NCBI GenBank assembly: GCA_905215345.1
Contig: CAJMPR010000004.1
Location: forward strand, 248,001-312,000
Source: an uncultured bacterium
GTDB taxonomy: Bacteria; Bacteroidota; Bacteroidia; Bacteroidales; Bacteroidaceae
Direction of reading: 5' to 3'
DNA length: 64,000 nucleotides
How positions within the stretch are numbered: position 1 is the first letter of the stretch; every line of letters begins with the position of its first letter. Position numbers and translations under genes: made by a program. This document shows, piece by piece, positions 1 to 7,568 of the stretch. Under the pieces are notes generated by a model that saw only the letters and a list, made by a program, of their open reading frames with translations, was not told where the DNA came from and made no database searches.

Positions 1-1103
1 GGTTGCCAGTTTTTAGGTGAAAAGACGGACAGATAGACAAGGTGCGACTTTGGAGTATGCAAGCTTGGAGTAATCGTAACATTTGCCAATGGTATATTAT
101 AATATTCGGTCACATCGGCTATGGTGTGCTCTGCGAATACGGGAGGAATATACTCGCTGTCTTTGTACTTATACAGCGATGTATTGCGCTGTATTTCATA
201 TTCTATTCTGTAAACTTTAGGTACTTTCCCTGAAAGATGCAGTTCGGATGCCAAGTCCTCTTTGTTGTTATATCCTTTGCAGGTACCGTCGGGCAGTATT
301 AAGGCGTTGAAAGAATGCCCGTTATTGTTATCACCCCAATAAGGAATAAAATCAATGGCGGTAGGTATGCCTAATGCGCGCATAATCATGGTTGTATAGA
401 CGGCATGATCACTACATGTACCTCTTCTGTAATGGGCATTGGCTGAATAACTCTGCAAGGGCTCTCCCCAAAATAGATTATTTGTCTGGTAATCTATATT
501 TTGATAAATATAGGAGCAGGCGGCTACTATACTTGAGTCCTTGTATTCTTGCAACCAATGCTTATATTGTTTGTAGGCATCTATGCGCCAACCATATTCC
601 AGAGGTTCGTTTGAGATTCGATAAGGAATCACATACTTTCTGAAAATCTGATCAGAATATTGCGGACTCCAACACGATTGTTTCCATGTGTGGAATGCCG
701 TGTCTAATTGTTCTATCAATAAGTCCGGTTGAAGAATTTCTATATCCTTCACTTGAAACGAAGTTGATTTTTTTAAGGAGGTTACTCCATTCCGGTAATT
801 ATAGTTTTTAAGGCTATTGATCGAAGTTCTGTTTTCATCTAAGGAATCAATGTATGCCTGATAATTCGTATTATTCCTTTGGGATACGGAGTATTTGTTT
901 TCAAGATTGGCTACTATAAATTTAGCTGCACTCAATGCTTCTTTGTCATTGGAATAATGCTCAAGGAAAGCGGTCAGTCTTTTTTGCTGCTGTGGCGATG
1001 CACTGTCAAGGGCTTTTTGTATTTCACCGTCTATGGAATGGCATGCAGTTAGCAAAAAGCAGGTACATAATACTTGTGACAGGCGTTTGACAATTGATGG
1101 CAT
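1..1103 (-). CDS. Transglutaminase-like lipoprotein, C-terminus cut by window edge
   Basis: The frame is open from an ATG at 1103 to the window edge (about 367 codons, no stop). The start has a lipoprotein signal with lipobox LTAC (Cys21), so the protein is probably exported and membrane-anchored. The middle carries a transglutaminase-like core: GTCSDHA around Cys230, then NGHSFNAL with His263 and a possible third catalytic residue at Asp272. This Cys-His-Asp arrangement is typical of the transglutaminase-like superfamily, whose bacterial members are often cysteine peptidases or have unknown substrates. The ATG lies 8 bases after the stop of the upstream minus-strand gene, so the two are probably co-transcribed. 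The substrate is unknown. It is absent from simple ORF lists only because the stop codon lies outside the window. Confidence 0.8.
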   Translation of the reverse strand, partial: MPSIVKRLSQVLCTCFLLTACHSIDGEIQKALDSASPQQQKRLTAFLEHYSNDKEALSAAKFIVANLENKYSVSQRNNTNYQAYIDSLDENRTSINSLKNYNYRNGVTSLKKSTSFQVKDIEILQPDLLIEQLDTAFHTWKQSCWSPQYSDQIFRKYVIPYRISNEPLEYGWRIDAYKQYKHWLQEYKDSSIVAACSYIYQNIDYQTNNLFWGEPLQSYSANAHYRRGTCSDHAVYTTMIMRALGIPTAIDFIPYWGDNNNGHSFNALILPDGTCKGYNNKEDLASELHLSGKVPKVYRIEYEIQRNTSLYKYKDSEYIPPVFAEHTIADVTEYYNIPLANVTITPSLHTPKSHLVYLSVFSPKNWQ

Positions 1104-1111
1104 AGGTATCA

Positions 1112-2155
1112 CTATTTCTTTCCGTTTTTAGTCTTTTTCATTTGCCCATTTTGTTTCCAGCGTTTGAATTGCTGATGGCCTAGGAGTTTCTGTACTTCAT
1201 TTTCGAATTCAGTTTCAGCAGCTTTCAGTTTTGCCGGTTTATTGGTTTTGTCTTTCTTACTTTGTTTTATGGCTAGTTGTTTCATCGCTAGTTTCTTCTT
1301 GAGCTCTTTGTACTTAATCAGTTGGGTACCCGACATTTTGTATTCTTTCGTAAACTTGCTGTCTGTTAACTTATCTCTTGTTTTTGTACAAGCTACATAT
1401 TCTTCGTTGCTCATAATGCTTCGAAGTGAGGCGTCATAGTTGTCTGCTAAGTCGGTTTTCTTTTTCCTCAATTGTTTTTTTTGGAGTTTTTGCGCTTCCA
1501 GTTTCTTTAGGTTTTCTTCGTAACGGTTTTTTAGTATGACACATTGAATCGCTTTATTTTCCGATAGAATGGTGTATTTCTTGCTTAATATCTTGGCAGC
1601 GTTGAGCACTTGGTTCTCATAAATTAAATAATCGGATAGCTCTTTAGAAAAGATTTTATTCAGTCCGGATGAATATTGATTAAGTGCCTCTTTTCTACGT
1701 TCCGAACGTTCCGTTTCCAATAGATTCGTCCGGGATATTTCGTCTTTCTTTTTGGAGTATGTATCGGACAAGCTACGATATTTGGCGAATTGCTCATTAT
1801 CCATGCCTAAATCCTCCTTGTAAAAACGTACGGTTAGATTTCCTCTGTGATTTCTAGCCCAGAGAACATATTGTGTATCCGGAAAAATAGTTCTTACTTT
1901 TGTGCAGAACTCATCCTGTAATCTTTGTTCAGCTTTTTTTCTGTCGACAGGAGTGTATTTACTGTTTCTGATGATATTCCACTGGCTTAGTATGCCATTT
2001 AAAACTTTCTCATAATCATTAGCCTGTTGTGGGGTTAACTGATATAGCAGTGTGATTTGTTTACTCCTGATATTGAAAGGAGGAGTGAGTTGCGCGTTAC
2101 ATAATAGGGTAACAAACAATAAGATGACTGTGCATCTAAATTTTAATTGTTTCAT
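1112..2155 (-). CDS. Exported, charged protein with Spy/CpxP-like repeats (hypothetical)
   Basis: 347 residues. An N-terminal signal peptide (hydrophobic to about residue 21, ending CNAQ) predicts export to the periplasm. The mature part is almost entirely helical, rich in Lys, Glu and Gln. It shows a loosely repeated pattern of an aliphatic pair, then Q-Y/F, an aromatic and a charged residue: DTQYVLW near residue 95, SDYLIYEN, NEEYVA, and HQQFKRW near the C-terminus. This resembles Spy/CpxP-like LTxxQ helices, and an LTPQQ occurs near residue 40. I infer a periplasmic helical binding or stress protein, but the family assignment is tentative. A minus-strand -7 box at 2181-2188 supports transcription from just upstream. 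The gene precedes the transglutaminase-like lipoprotein by 8 bases, so they probably act together in the envelope. Confidence 0.75.
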   Translation of the reverse strand: MKQLKFRCTVILLFVTLLCNAQLTPPFNIRSKQITLLYQLTPQQANDYEKVLNGILSQWNIIRNSKYTPVDRKKAEQRLQDEFCTKVRTIFPDTQYVLWARNHRGNLTVRFYKEDLGMDNEQFAKYRSLSDTYSKKKDEISRTNLLETERSERRKEALNQYSSGLNKIFSKELSDYLIYENQVLNAAKILSKKYTILSENKAIQCVILKNRYEENLKKLEAQKLQKKQLRKKKTDLADNYDASLRSIMSNEEYVACTKTRDKLTDSKFTKEYKMSGTQLIKYKELKKKLAMKQLAIKQSKKDKTNKPAKLKAAETEFENEVQKLLGHQQFKRWKQNGQMKKTKNGKK

Positions 2156-2180
2156 AGTAAAAAGATTAATTTTGACTTTG

Positions 2181-2188
2181 CAAAATTA
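2181..2188 (-). promoter_or_regulatory. Bacteroides -7 promoter element
   Basis: Read on the minus strand this is TAATTTTG, a match to TAnnTTTG, 26 bases before the ATG at 2155. No convincing -33 TTTG was found. Confidence 0.5.
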
Positions 2189-2311
2189 GAAAACAGTTTA
2201 CATTGAAACAATGGGTGGTTGTACTCTTGTTAACGAAGTTGTTTTTATATTTATTTGTAAATAAGTATGTTATCTTGGGTATTGCGTGCTATTTTCTTGA
2301 AAAATGTAACA

Positions 2312-2965
2312 TTAATGTAGTTCTCTTATGTACTCCTCAAATTCATATTCAGAGGTTTCCATGTGAAGTTTGCCTTTTATCCGGTTTTTAATTGTTCTAT
2401 ATGAACCGTCGCTGCAATGTAGCAGGTTAATAATATCTTGTTTCTCTTTTTGCATACGAATAAGGATGCAAATAGCTGTTTCTCTATTAGTAAGCAAACT
2501 TTTTTTCTTTTCAATCCATCCGGAAAAAGCTTTGTCTATTTCTTTGTAGCATTCTATAAAACAATGTAAATCATGTGAGTCCAATTGGGACAGGTTTTTG
2601 TTGTATATTGCTGCAATGTAAAAATGCATTCCTGAAACAATAGATTGAAAATGGAAAATCTTCTCTTCATAGGTAGCTGTAGCCAGTTTTGTGTTTCTTT
2701 CCATTCTTTTTATAATCTGTTGTTGTTCATCAGATGAAGTGTTTATCTTGCTTATCTCATTTTTCAAAATGAGACGTTCCTTATTGAGAAGTTTAATATT
2801 CCTTCTGTAACGATGATAGTTATAGATAATAACTGATATGACGCCTAATGTAACAAAGGCGAGAATGTAGAAAAGCAAGTACTCTTTTGTGAGTAAGTTT
2901 AGTACATGAATGTTTTCAATATACATAATAGTATGTAGATATAAATTTATAAAAATAAGTTGCAT
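2312..2965 (-). CDS. Membrane-anchored coiled-coil protein with C-terminal LuxR-like HTH
   Basis: 217 residues from the first ATG; a second ATG at 2926 (MYIENIHVL) is equally plausible. There is one transmembrane segment (about residues 30-50, LLFYILAFVTLGVISVIIY), then a basic stretch and a coiled coil. The C-terminus (about residues 155-205: LTNRETAICILIRM...IINLLHCSDGSYRTIKNRI) resembles the HTH that ends many Bacteroides TPR-sensor regulators. It has the usual 'LT..E..IC.LI' entry and a recognition helix followed by R-I-K-x-K-L. The architecture suggests a membrane-tethered transcription regulator whose DNA-binding end faces the cytoplasm. The target is unknown. It is transcribed toward the exported protein gene but separated from it by about 155 bases with a separate promoter, so it may regulate that pair. 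Confidence 0.7.
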   Translation of the reverse strand: MQLIFINLYLHTIMYIENIHVLNLLTKEYLLFYILAFVTLGVISVIIYNYHRYRRNIKLLNKERLILKNEISKINTSSDEQQQIIKRMERNTKLATATYEEKIFHFQSIVSGMHFYIAAIYNKNLSQLDSHDLHCFIECYKEIDKAFSGWIEKKKSLLTNRETAICILIRMQKEKQDIINLLHCSDGSYRTIKNRIKGKLHMETSEYEFEEYIRELH

Positions 2966-2983
2966 AAATGTTCAATTGCGATG

Positions 2984-2991
2984 CAAATTTA
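2984..2991 (-). promoter_or_regulatory. Bacteroides -7 promoter element
   Basis: The minus strand reads TAAATTTG, 18 bases before the first ATG of the membrane-HTH gene at 2965. This leaves a very short leader for that start and a longer one for the ATG at 2926. Confidence 0.45.
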
Positions 2992-3212
2992 TAATATAAA
3001 ATTTGTCTTTTTATAATTGTAAATCAATAAAATAGTTTGTGTACATAAAAAATGAACATATCTAATAAATTGTGAGACAAATTTAAAGATATATAATGTG
3101 ATTTTGGTATATTAATTATGACATTGTTTGGAAAGTTTTTCAGATTGCCTTGAGAATGTATGATTTCTCTTCAAGAATCGCATGATTTATTCTCTCGCTT
3201 CGTATTTATTAT

Positions 3213-3220
3213 TACCTTTG
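3213..3220 (+). promoter_or_regulatory. Bacteroides -7 element ahead of leader hairpin
   Basis: TACCTTTG matches TAnnTTTG. Transcription would start near 3227, only a few bases before the long inverted repeat at 3232, so the RNA 5' end would be almost entirely hairpin. The rest of the 2966-3399 gap is AT-rich, and I see nothing else in it. Confidence 0.5.
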
Positions 3221-3231
3221 AATGTGAAAAG

Positions 3232-3327
3232 TAATTCGTTAGACAGTCGTTATCCTTTCGTTAGACAATTATCTAACGAAAAGATAACAATTGTTTAACG
3301 AAAGGATAACGACTGTTTAACGAATTA
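3232..3327 (+). repeat. Long inverted repeat / leader hairpin
   Basis: The two arms are about 34 bp (3232-3270 and 3289-3327), each with two copies of a CGTTA(G/A)ACA unit (TTCGTTAGACA on the left, TGTTTAACGAA on the right). The arms differ at only two positions, and both give G-U pairs when the plus strand is transcribed. A short inner stem (ATCT/AGAT) caps the structure. It sits between a -7 box and the HU-like gene. Confidence 0.75.
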
Positions 3328-3399
3328 AAATTAGTAATGAAAATATTTCTTGTTTATGAATGTATTGGTTAATTGTGCCAATCTAATACTTTATTATAT

Positions 3400-4002
3400 A
3401 TGAGTGCTTATTATGACTTATACCAGACTCCGAGTCTTGCGGGAAAAGACGATGAAGAAAAACGGCTGCATGCCCGTATCCTGCCTCGCGGAACTATTTC
3501 CGCAGATAAATTCCGTGAGTTGGTATCTAAAGCTACGGGGTTCAGTCCTGCTATACTGGACGGAACGTTGCAGGCTATTACGGACGAACTGCATAGCTGG
3601 TTGTCCGAAGGCTGGATTGTGGAAGTAGGTGAACTGGGTTATTTCTCCGTTTCGTTGAGATGTGACCGACTGGTAGCGAATAAGAAAGAAATCCGTTCTC
3701 CGTCCATACACTTTCAAAATGTGAACCTGCGTCTTGGAAGTAAATTCCGTAACCGGTTTGCTACCATGGAGCTGGAACGCAAAGAGTCACCGTATGTATC
3801 CCATTCCTCCCTAAGCGAGGAAGAACGGAAGAATCGGTTGCTGCAACATCTCGATAAGCATGGTTGTATTACCCGTGGCGATTATGAAGCGATGACAGGA
3901 CGGGCCAAACATCAAGCTGTGGCAGATTTGAACCGTTATCTTGAGGAAGGCGTCATACGTAAATATGGTAGTGGCAAAATGGTGGTTTATCTGAAACCTT
4001 GA
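3400..4002 (+). CDS. HU-like DNA-binding protein with C-terminal winged helix
   Basis: I place the start at ATG 3400 (MSAYYDLYQTP); a longer TTG start at 3373 is unlikely. The product is about 200 residues. Residues 1-120 fit the HU-related family found in Bacteroidota: an extended strand, RILPRGTISADKFRELVSKA, an amphipathic helix, then the V-x-V-G-E-L-G-Y-F segment. Residues about 135-200 form a predicted winged helix (EERKNRLLQHLDKHGCITRGDYEAMTG...VADLNRYLEEGVIRKYGSGKMV). So it is an HU-like domain joined to a second DNA-binding domain. The role is probably nucleoid-associated or regulatory. A long RNA hairpin in its leader suggests post-transcriptional or autogenous control. Confidence 0.8.
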   Translation: MSAYYDLYQTPSLAGKDDEEKRLHARILPRGTISADKFRELVSKATGFSPAILDGTLQAITDELHSWLSEGWIVEVGELGYFSVSLRCDRLVANKKEIRSPSIHFQNVNLRLGSKFRNRFATMELERKESPYVSHSSLSEEERKNRLLQHLDKHGCITRGDYEAMTGRAKHQAVADLNRYLEEGVIRKYGSGKMVVYLKP

Positions 4003-4041
4003 TATTGTAAAAAGAAACTTTTTTAATTGGCGATTTGTTTT

Positions 4042-4049
4042 TACCTTTG
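4042..4049 (+). promoter_or_regulatory. Bacteroides -7 promoter element
   Basis: TACCTTTG lies 31 bases before the ATG at 4080. The -33 region is T-rich (around 4018-4024) but lacks a clear TTTG. Confidence 0.45.
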
Positions 4050-4079
4050 GGCGTGAAAATCAATTGATAATTAAAGTAT

Positions 4080-4544
4080 ATGAGTGTGAAAACTATATCT
4101 ATGTGCCTGGTATGTACAGGGGCATTATTGGCGAGTTGCGGAAGCGGGCACGGAAAGCAGGCGGAAGCGACTGAGAGTGTGGCAGACAGCGTTATGGTGG
4201 GAAACGATAAGGACGAACATGGCTGTATCGCTTCGGCGGGTTATACATGGAGTGAAGTACAGAAAGATTGTATCCGACTCTGGGAAAAAGGTGTCCGGAT
4301 GACGTCGGTGGACAATGCGGAAAAGAGCCTGTTTCTGGTATTCAGCCCTGATTCTATGCAAGTGGAACTGTTTTTCTCGGATGCAAATGTCCCGAACGAG
4401 ATTCTTGACCGTCGCAGTCTTCCTGCCGGTGGATATGCCTGGAATGTAGAAGATGATGATACGAAGAACGTACGGCTGGAAAACGGTGAGTGGACGGTGA
4501 GCCAGCGCGCTAAACTCATTTACAAGCAAGCGGAGAATAAATAA
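4080..4544 (+). CDS. Hypothetical lipoprotein
   Basis: 154 residues, with an N-terminal lipoprotein signal (lipobox LLASC, Cys at about residue 20) and a short Gly/Ser/Lys linker. The small mature domain contains a conserved-looking 'YTWSEVQKDCIRLWEKGVRM' segment, followed by an aromatic/acidic beta-rich part (FLVFSPDSMQVELFF). I do not recognise a functional family. It is probably anchored in the inner or outer membrane. It has its own -7 box at 4042 and precedes the inositol-monophosphatase-family gene by 64 bases on the same strand. Confidence 0.7.
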   Translation: MSVKTISMCLVCTGALLASCGSGHGKQAEATESVADSVMVGNDKDEHGCIASAGYTWSEVQKDCIRLWEKGVRMTSVDNAEKSLFLVFSPDSMQVELFFSDANVPNEILDRRSLPAGGYAWNVEDDDTKNVRLENGEWTVSQRAKLIYKQAENK

Positions 4545-4608
4545 GGTTTTGTATATTCTCAACGTAAGTGACTTGTGATTGAGAGAATTGAATAAATAAA
4601 TAGGTGAT

Positions 4609-5412
4609 ATGGAAGATTTGGAGACTTTGACCGGTAAGGTTTGCGAGTTAGCCCGCACGGCAGGGCATTTCCTGAAAGAGGAACGTAAAAACTTCCGTCG
4701 TGAAGTAGTGGAGGTGAAGCGTGCGCATGATTACGTTTCTTATGTGGATAAGGAATCGGAAAAACGGCTGGTAGCTGCTTTGAGGTCTCTGCTTCCCGAA
4801 GCCGGATTTATAGTGGAAGAGGGTTCGGCGGTTTATCGTGACGAACCTTATTGCTGGGTGGTAGACCCGCTTGACGGAACAACGAATTATATCCATGACA
4901 ATGCACCCTATTGCGTCAGCATTGCTTTGCGCAATAAGCAGGAACTGCTGCTGGGAGTAGTATATGACCCTTGTCTGGACGAGTGTTTCTATGCATGGAA
5001 AGGAGGCGGTGCATTTCTCAACGGACAGCGGGTGCAGGTATCTTCCGTTCAAAGTATGGAAGAGGCTTTTGTTGTGGCGGAGCTGCCTTATAACTCCGAA
5101 CAGTACGCTCGTACGGGAGAGCATTTGATTCATGCGTTGTATGGTAAGGTGGCGGGCATCCGCATGAACGGTTCGGCGGCAATGGCTATCTGCTACGTGG
5201 CAGCCGGACGTTTTGATGCCTGGTTGGAGGCTTTTCTCGGTAAATGGGATTTTTCCGCAGCCGCACTTATCGTGCAGGAAGCCGGTGGGCGGGTGACGGA
5301 TTTTTATGGAAATGATAACTTTATAGACGGGCATCATGTTGTTGCCACTAACGGAGCCCTTCATCCGTATCTGCTTGAATTGGTTAAGGAGGTTCCTCCG
5401 ATAGGTATGTAA
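4609..5412 (+). CDS. suhB: Inositol-1-monophosphatase family phosphatase
   Basis: 267 residues, full length for the family, which dephosphorylates myo-inositol phosphate or related sugar phosphates with Mg2+. The metal-binding signature is present: VEEGS around residues 69-73 and VDPLDGTTNY at 85-94 (Asp86, Asp89). The C-terminal family motif is WDFSAAALIVQEAGG near residues 208-222. The substrate is not evident from sequence; members act on inositol phosphates, 3'-phosphoadenosine phosphates or fructose bisphosphate. The gene is followed after 11 bases by comF, suggesting one transcript. The symbol is by family resemblance only. Confidence 0.85.
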   Translation: MEDLETLTGKVCELARTAGHFLKEERKNFRREVVEVKRAHDYVSYVDKESEKRLVAALRSLLPEAGFIVEEGSAVYRDEPYCWVVDPLDGTTNYIHDNAPYCVSIALRNKQELLLGVVYDPCLDECFYAWKGGGAFLNGQRVQVSSVQSMEEAFVVAELPYNSEQYARTGEHLIHALYGKVAGIRMNGSAAMAICYVAAGRFDAWLEAFLGKWDFSAAALIVQEAGGRVTDFYGNDNFIDGHHVVATNGALHPYLLELVKEVPPIGM

Positions 5413-5423
5413 TTAACTTTGTC

Positions 5424-6128
5424 ATGGGAAACACGGTTAAAACTTGGTTTTTATCTTTTCTTCATCTTCTATTTCCCCGGTGCTGTGCGGTGTGTGGAGC
5501 TCCTTTACAGGAAGGGGAAGAGGGTATTTGTCTGAGATGTAATATGGACATGCCTCGTACAAACTATCATTCTCAGAAAGACAATCCGGTAGAACGTATG
5601 TTTTGGGGGAAATTTCCTTTGGAGCATGCCAGTTCTCATTTCTTTTACCATAAAGGAAGTGATTTTCGTCGTATCCTGCATCAGTTGAAGTATGGCGGAC
5701 GGAAAGATTTGGGAGAGATTATGGGGCGATATATGGCGACGGAATTGGGCGCTTCCGATTTTTTTCGTGATGTGGATGTAATTATTCCTGTTCCTCTGCA
5801 CCCCCGCAAGCAACGCATGCGCGGATATAACCAGAGTGAATGTATTGCTAAAGGGATTGTGGCTGTGACGGGTATTCCTCTGGACACTTCGTCGGTCATT
5901 CGTAAAAAACATACGGAATCGCAGACGAGCAGATTTACTTATGAACGTTGGGAAAATGTGAATGGCATCTTTTATCTCCGTCGTCCCGACCGTTTTATAG
6001 GAAAACATATTCTATTGGTGGACGACGTGCTGACTACCGGTGCTACAACTACCGCTTGCGCCGATGTGTTCCGGGAAATTGAGGGGATTCGTATCAGTGT
6101 ACTGACGCTTGCCGTGGCAGATTCGTGA
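5424..6128 (+). CDS. comF: ComF-family amidophosphoribosyltransferase-like protein
   Basis: 234 residues. The N-terminus has the zinc-finger-like cysteines of ComF proteins (CCAVCGAP ... CLRCN, roughly residues 18-40). The C-terminal half is a phosphoribosyltransferase fold with the PRPP loop ILLVDDVLTTGATTTA (about residues 195-210). In naturally competent bacteria ComF helps DNA uptake across the inner membrane. In Bacteroidota the homologue is widespread and its role is less clear. It lies 11 bases after the phosphatase gene on the same strand and ends just before a two-way terminator. Confidence 0.85.
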   Translation: MGNTVKTWFLSFLHLLFPRCCAVCGAPLQEGEEGICLRCNMDMPRTNYHSQKDNPVERMFWGKFPLEHASSHFFYHKGSDFRRILHQLKYGGRKDLGEIMGRYMATELGASDFFRDVDVIIPVPLHPRKQRMRGYNQSECIAKGIVAVTGIPLDTSSVIRKKHTESQTSRFTYERWENVNGIFYLRRPDRFIGKHILLVDDVLTTGATTTACADVFREIEGIRISVLTLAVADS

Positions 6129-6136
6129 TAAAAACA

Positions 6137-6167
6137 AAAAAAGTCCGCCACAATGACGAACTTTTTT
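6137..6167 (-). terminator. Two-way terminator between comF and tRNA-Asn
   Basis: A 14-bp stem (6137-6150 with 6154-6167) has a 3-base loop. Its two mismatched positions become G-U pairs when read on the minus strand. Runs of A and T flank both sides, so it can end the tRNA transcript (minus) and probably comF (plus). Confidence 0.7.
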
Positions 6168-6168
6168 G

Positions 6169-6242
6169 CTCTTCCTCTTGGACTTGAACCAAGGACCCTC
6201 TGATTAACAGTCAGATGCTCTAACCGACTGAGCTAAGGAAGA
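6169..6242 (-). tRNA. tRNA-Asn (GTT), copy 1
   Basis: A 74-base cloverleaf on the minus strand: acceptor TCTTCCT pairing with AGGAAGA, D-arm TAGCTCAGTCGGTTAGAGC, anticodon loop CTGTTAA with GTT, and T-arm GGTTCAAGTCC. CCA is not encoded. It is identical to the second copy 25 bases away. Confidence 0.95.
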
Positions 6243-6267
6243 ATAATGCATTTAAGTTTCTCTTTCG

Positions 6268-6341
6268 CTCTTCCTCTTGGACTTGAACCAAGGACCCTCT
6301 GATTAACAGTCAGATGCTCTAACCGACTGAGCTAAGGAAGA
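6268..6341 (-). tRNA. tRNA-Asn (GTT), copy 2
   Basis: Base-for-base identical to the copy at 6169-6242, with the same acceptor and anticodon arms. It is the promoter-proximal copy of the tandem pair, which is presumably one transcript started from the -7 box at 6367-6374. Confidence 0.95.
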
Positions 6342-6366
6342 ATGTTGTTTTTTCTCAAATGCGGTG

Positions 6367-6374
6367 CAAAAGTA
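6367..6374 (-). promoter_or_regulatory. -7 element of the tRNA-Asn pair
   Basis: The minus strand reads TACTTTTG, 25 bases before the tRNA. It lies back to back with the plus-strand -7 box at 6398-6405. Confidence 0.55.
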
Positions 6375-6397
6375 ATAGGATATTTTGAAATATGCAA

Positions 6398-6405
6398 TAT
6401 CTTTG
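6398..6405 (+). promoter_or_regulatory. -7 element of adenosine-kinase-like gene
   Basis: TATCTTTG, 16 bases before ATG 6422. It rules out the upstream ATG at 6392, which would lie inside the promoter. Confidence 0.6.
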
Positions 6406-6421
6406 CAAAAAAAATATCGAA

Positions 6422-7405
6422 ATGGACAAAATAATTGGATTGGGTAATGCTTTAGTGGATGTATTGGCGACTTTGGACGATGATGACGTTTTAGTTGAAA
6501 TGGATTTACCGAAAGGTAGTATGACCCTGATTGATGAAGATAAGCTGCAAAAGATTAATGAATGTTTCAGTCAGATGAAGACGCATCTGGCAACCGGTGG
6601 TTCTGCCGGTAATGCTGTTCGCGGAATGGCGCAGTTGGGAGCCGCTACCGGATTTATCGGTAAGATAGGTAACGATTCATACGGAAACTTTTACCGGGAC
6701 AGTTTGTTGAACCGGGGTACGGAAGCGATGTTGTTGCTCTCGGATACTTTGCCTTCGGGTGTGGCCTCTACTTTTATTTCAAAAGACGGAGAACGTACGT
6801 TCGGTACTTATTTAGGGGCGGCTTCTACGTTAAGAGCAGAAGAGCTTTCATTGGAGATGTTCAAAGGATATGCTTATTTGTTCATAGAAGGCTATCTGGT
6901 GCAGGACCATGATATGATTCTTCGTGCTATCGAACTGGCTAAGGAAGCCGGTTTGCAGGTTTGCCTGGATATGGCGAGTTATAATATAGTTGCCGGTGAC
7001 CATGAGTTTTTCTCTTTGTTGGTAAACAAGTACGTGGATATAGTCTTTGCCAATGAAGAAGAAGCGAAGGCCTTTACCGGTGAAGAACCGGAGGAGGCAT
7101 TGGACATTATTGCAAAAATGTGCAGTATTGCTATTGTCAAGATTGGTTCGCGGGGTTCGTTAATCCGTAAGGGCACGGAAGAAGTACGTGTAGAGGCTAT
7201 TCCGGTAGGGAAGGTAGTGGATACGACTGGAGCGGGAGATTTTTTTGCTGCGGGTTTCTTGTACGGATTGACTTGCGGATATTCCTTGGAGAAGTGCGGA
7301 AAGATCGGTTCTATCCTGTCGGGCGAAGTAATACAGGTGATAGGAGCTGAATTGCCGGCTGGAAAATGGGGAAAGATAAAAGAAGAGATTTTATTAATAA
7401 ACTAA
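6422..7405 (+). CDS. PfkB-family kinase, adenosine-kinase-like
   Basis: 327 residues from ATG 6422 (MDKIIGLGNALVDVLATL), chosen because a -7 box lies at 6398-6405. The N-terminal PfkB region contains GGSAGNAVRGMAQLGAATGFIGKIGND (sugar/nucleoside binding). The C-terminal signature DTTGAGDFFAAGF (about residues 264-276) holds the catalytic Asp and anion hole. The sequence resembles adenosine and related nucleoside kinases used in purine salvage, but ribokinase-like sugar specificity cannot be excluded. It acts in the cytoplasm. It is followed by a hairpin-rich intergenic repeat and then the S41 protease. Confidence 0.85.
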   Translation: MDKIIGLGNALVDVLATLDDDDVLVEMDLPKGSMTLIDEDKLQKINECFSQMKTHLATGGSAGNAVRGMAQLGAATGFIGKIGNDSYGNFYRDSLLNRGTEAMLLLSDTLPSGVASTFISKDGERTFGTYLGAASTLRAEELSLEMFKGYAYLFIEGYLVQDHDMILRAIELAKEAGLQVCLDMASYNIVAGDHEFFSLLVNKYVDIVFANEEEAKAFTGEEPEEALDIIAKMCSIAIVKIGSRGSLIRKGTEEVRVEAIPVGKVVDTTGAGDFFAAGFLYGLTCGYSLEKCGKIGSILSGEVIQVIGAELPAGKWGKIKEEILLIN

Positions 7406-7560
7406 TATGGTAATGATAATATGGTAAAATGGTAAGATGATAAAGTGATAAAGTGATAAGATGGTGGGATGATAGTATATACAATGTTATATCATCTTAT
7501 CACTTTATCACTTTATCATCCTATTATCCAGCCACCTTATCACCTTGCCATCTTATCACA
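7406..7560 (+). repeat. Intergenic hairpin of tandem GTGATAAA units
   Basis: A perfect 28-bp inverted repeat (7436-7463 with 7493-7520) has arms made of 8-bp units GTGATAAA. Further degenerate units lie on both sides (TGGTAA on the left, TTATCACC on the right). It fills the gap between the kinase and the protease. Confidence 0.85.
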
Positions 7561-7568
7561 TTATATTT

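Noticed and set aside
3232..3327. Invertible DNA switch
   Set aside because: The arms are short and the inner segment is tiny, with no promoter inside and no recombinase gene nearby in the window.
6392..6421. Upstream ATG of the adenosine-kinase-like gene
   Set aside because: It falls inside the -7 box region (6398-6405), so ribosomes would not see it. The ATG at 6422 is used instead.
7406..7560. CRISPR array
   Set aside because: Units of 7-8 bp with no spacers of constant length and a mirrored arrangement; no cas genes in the window.
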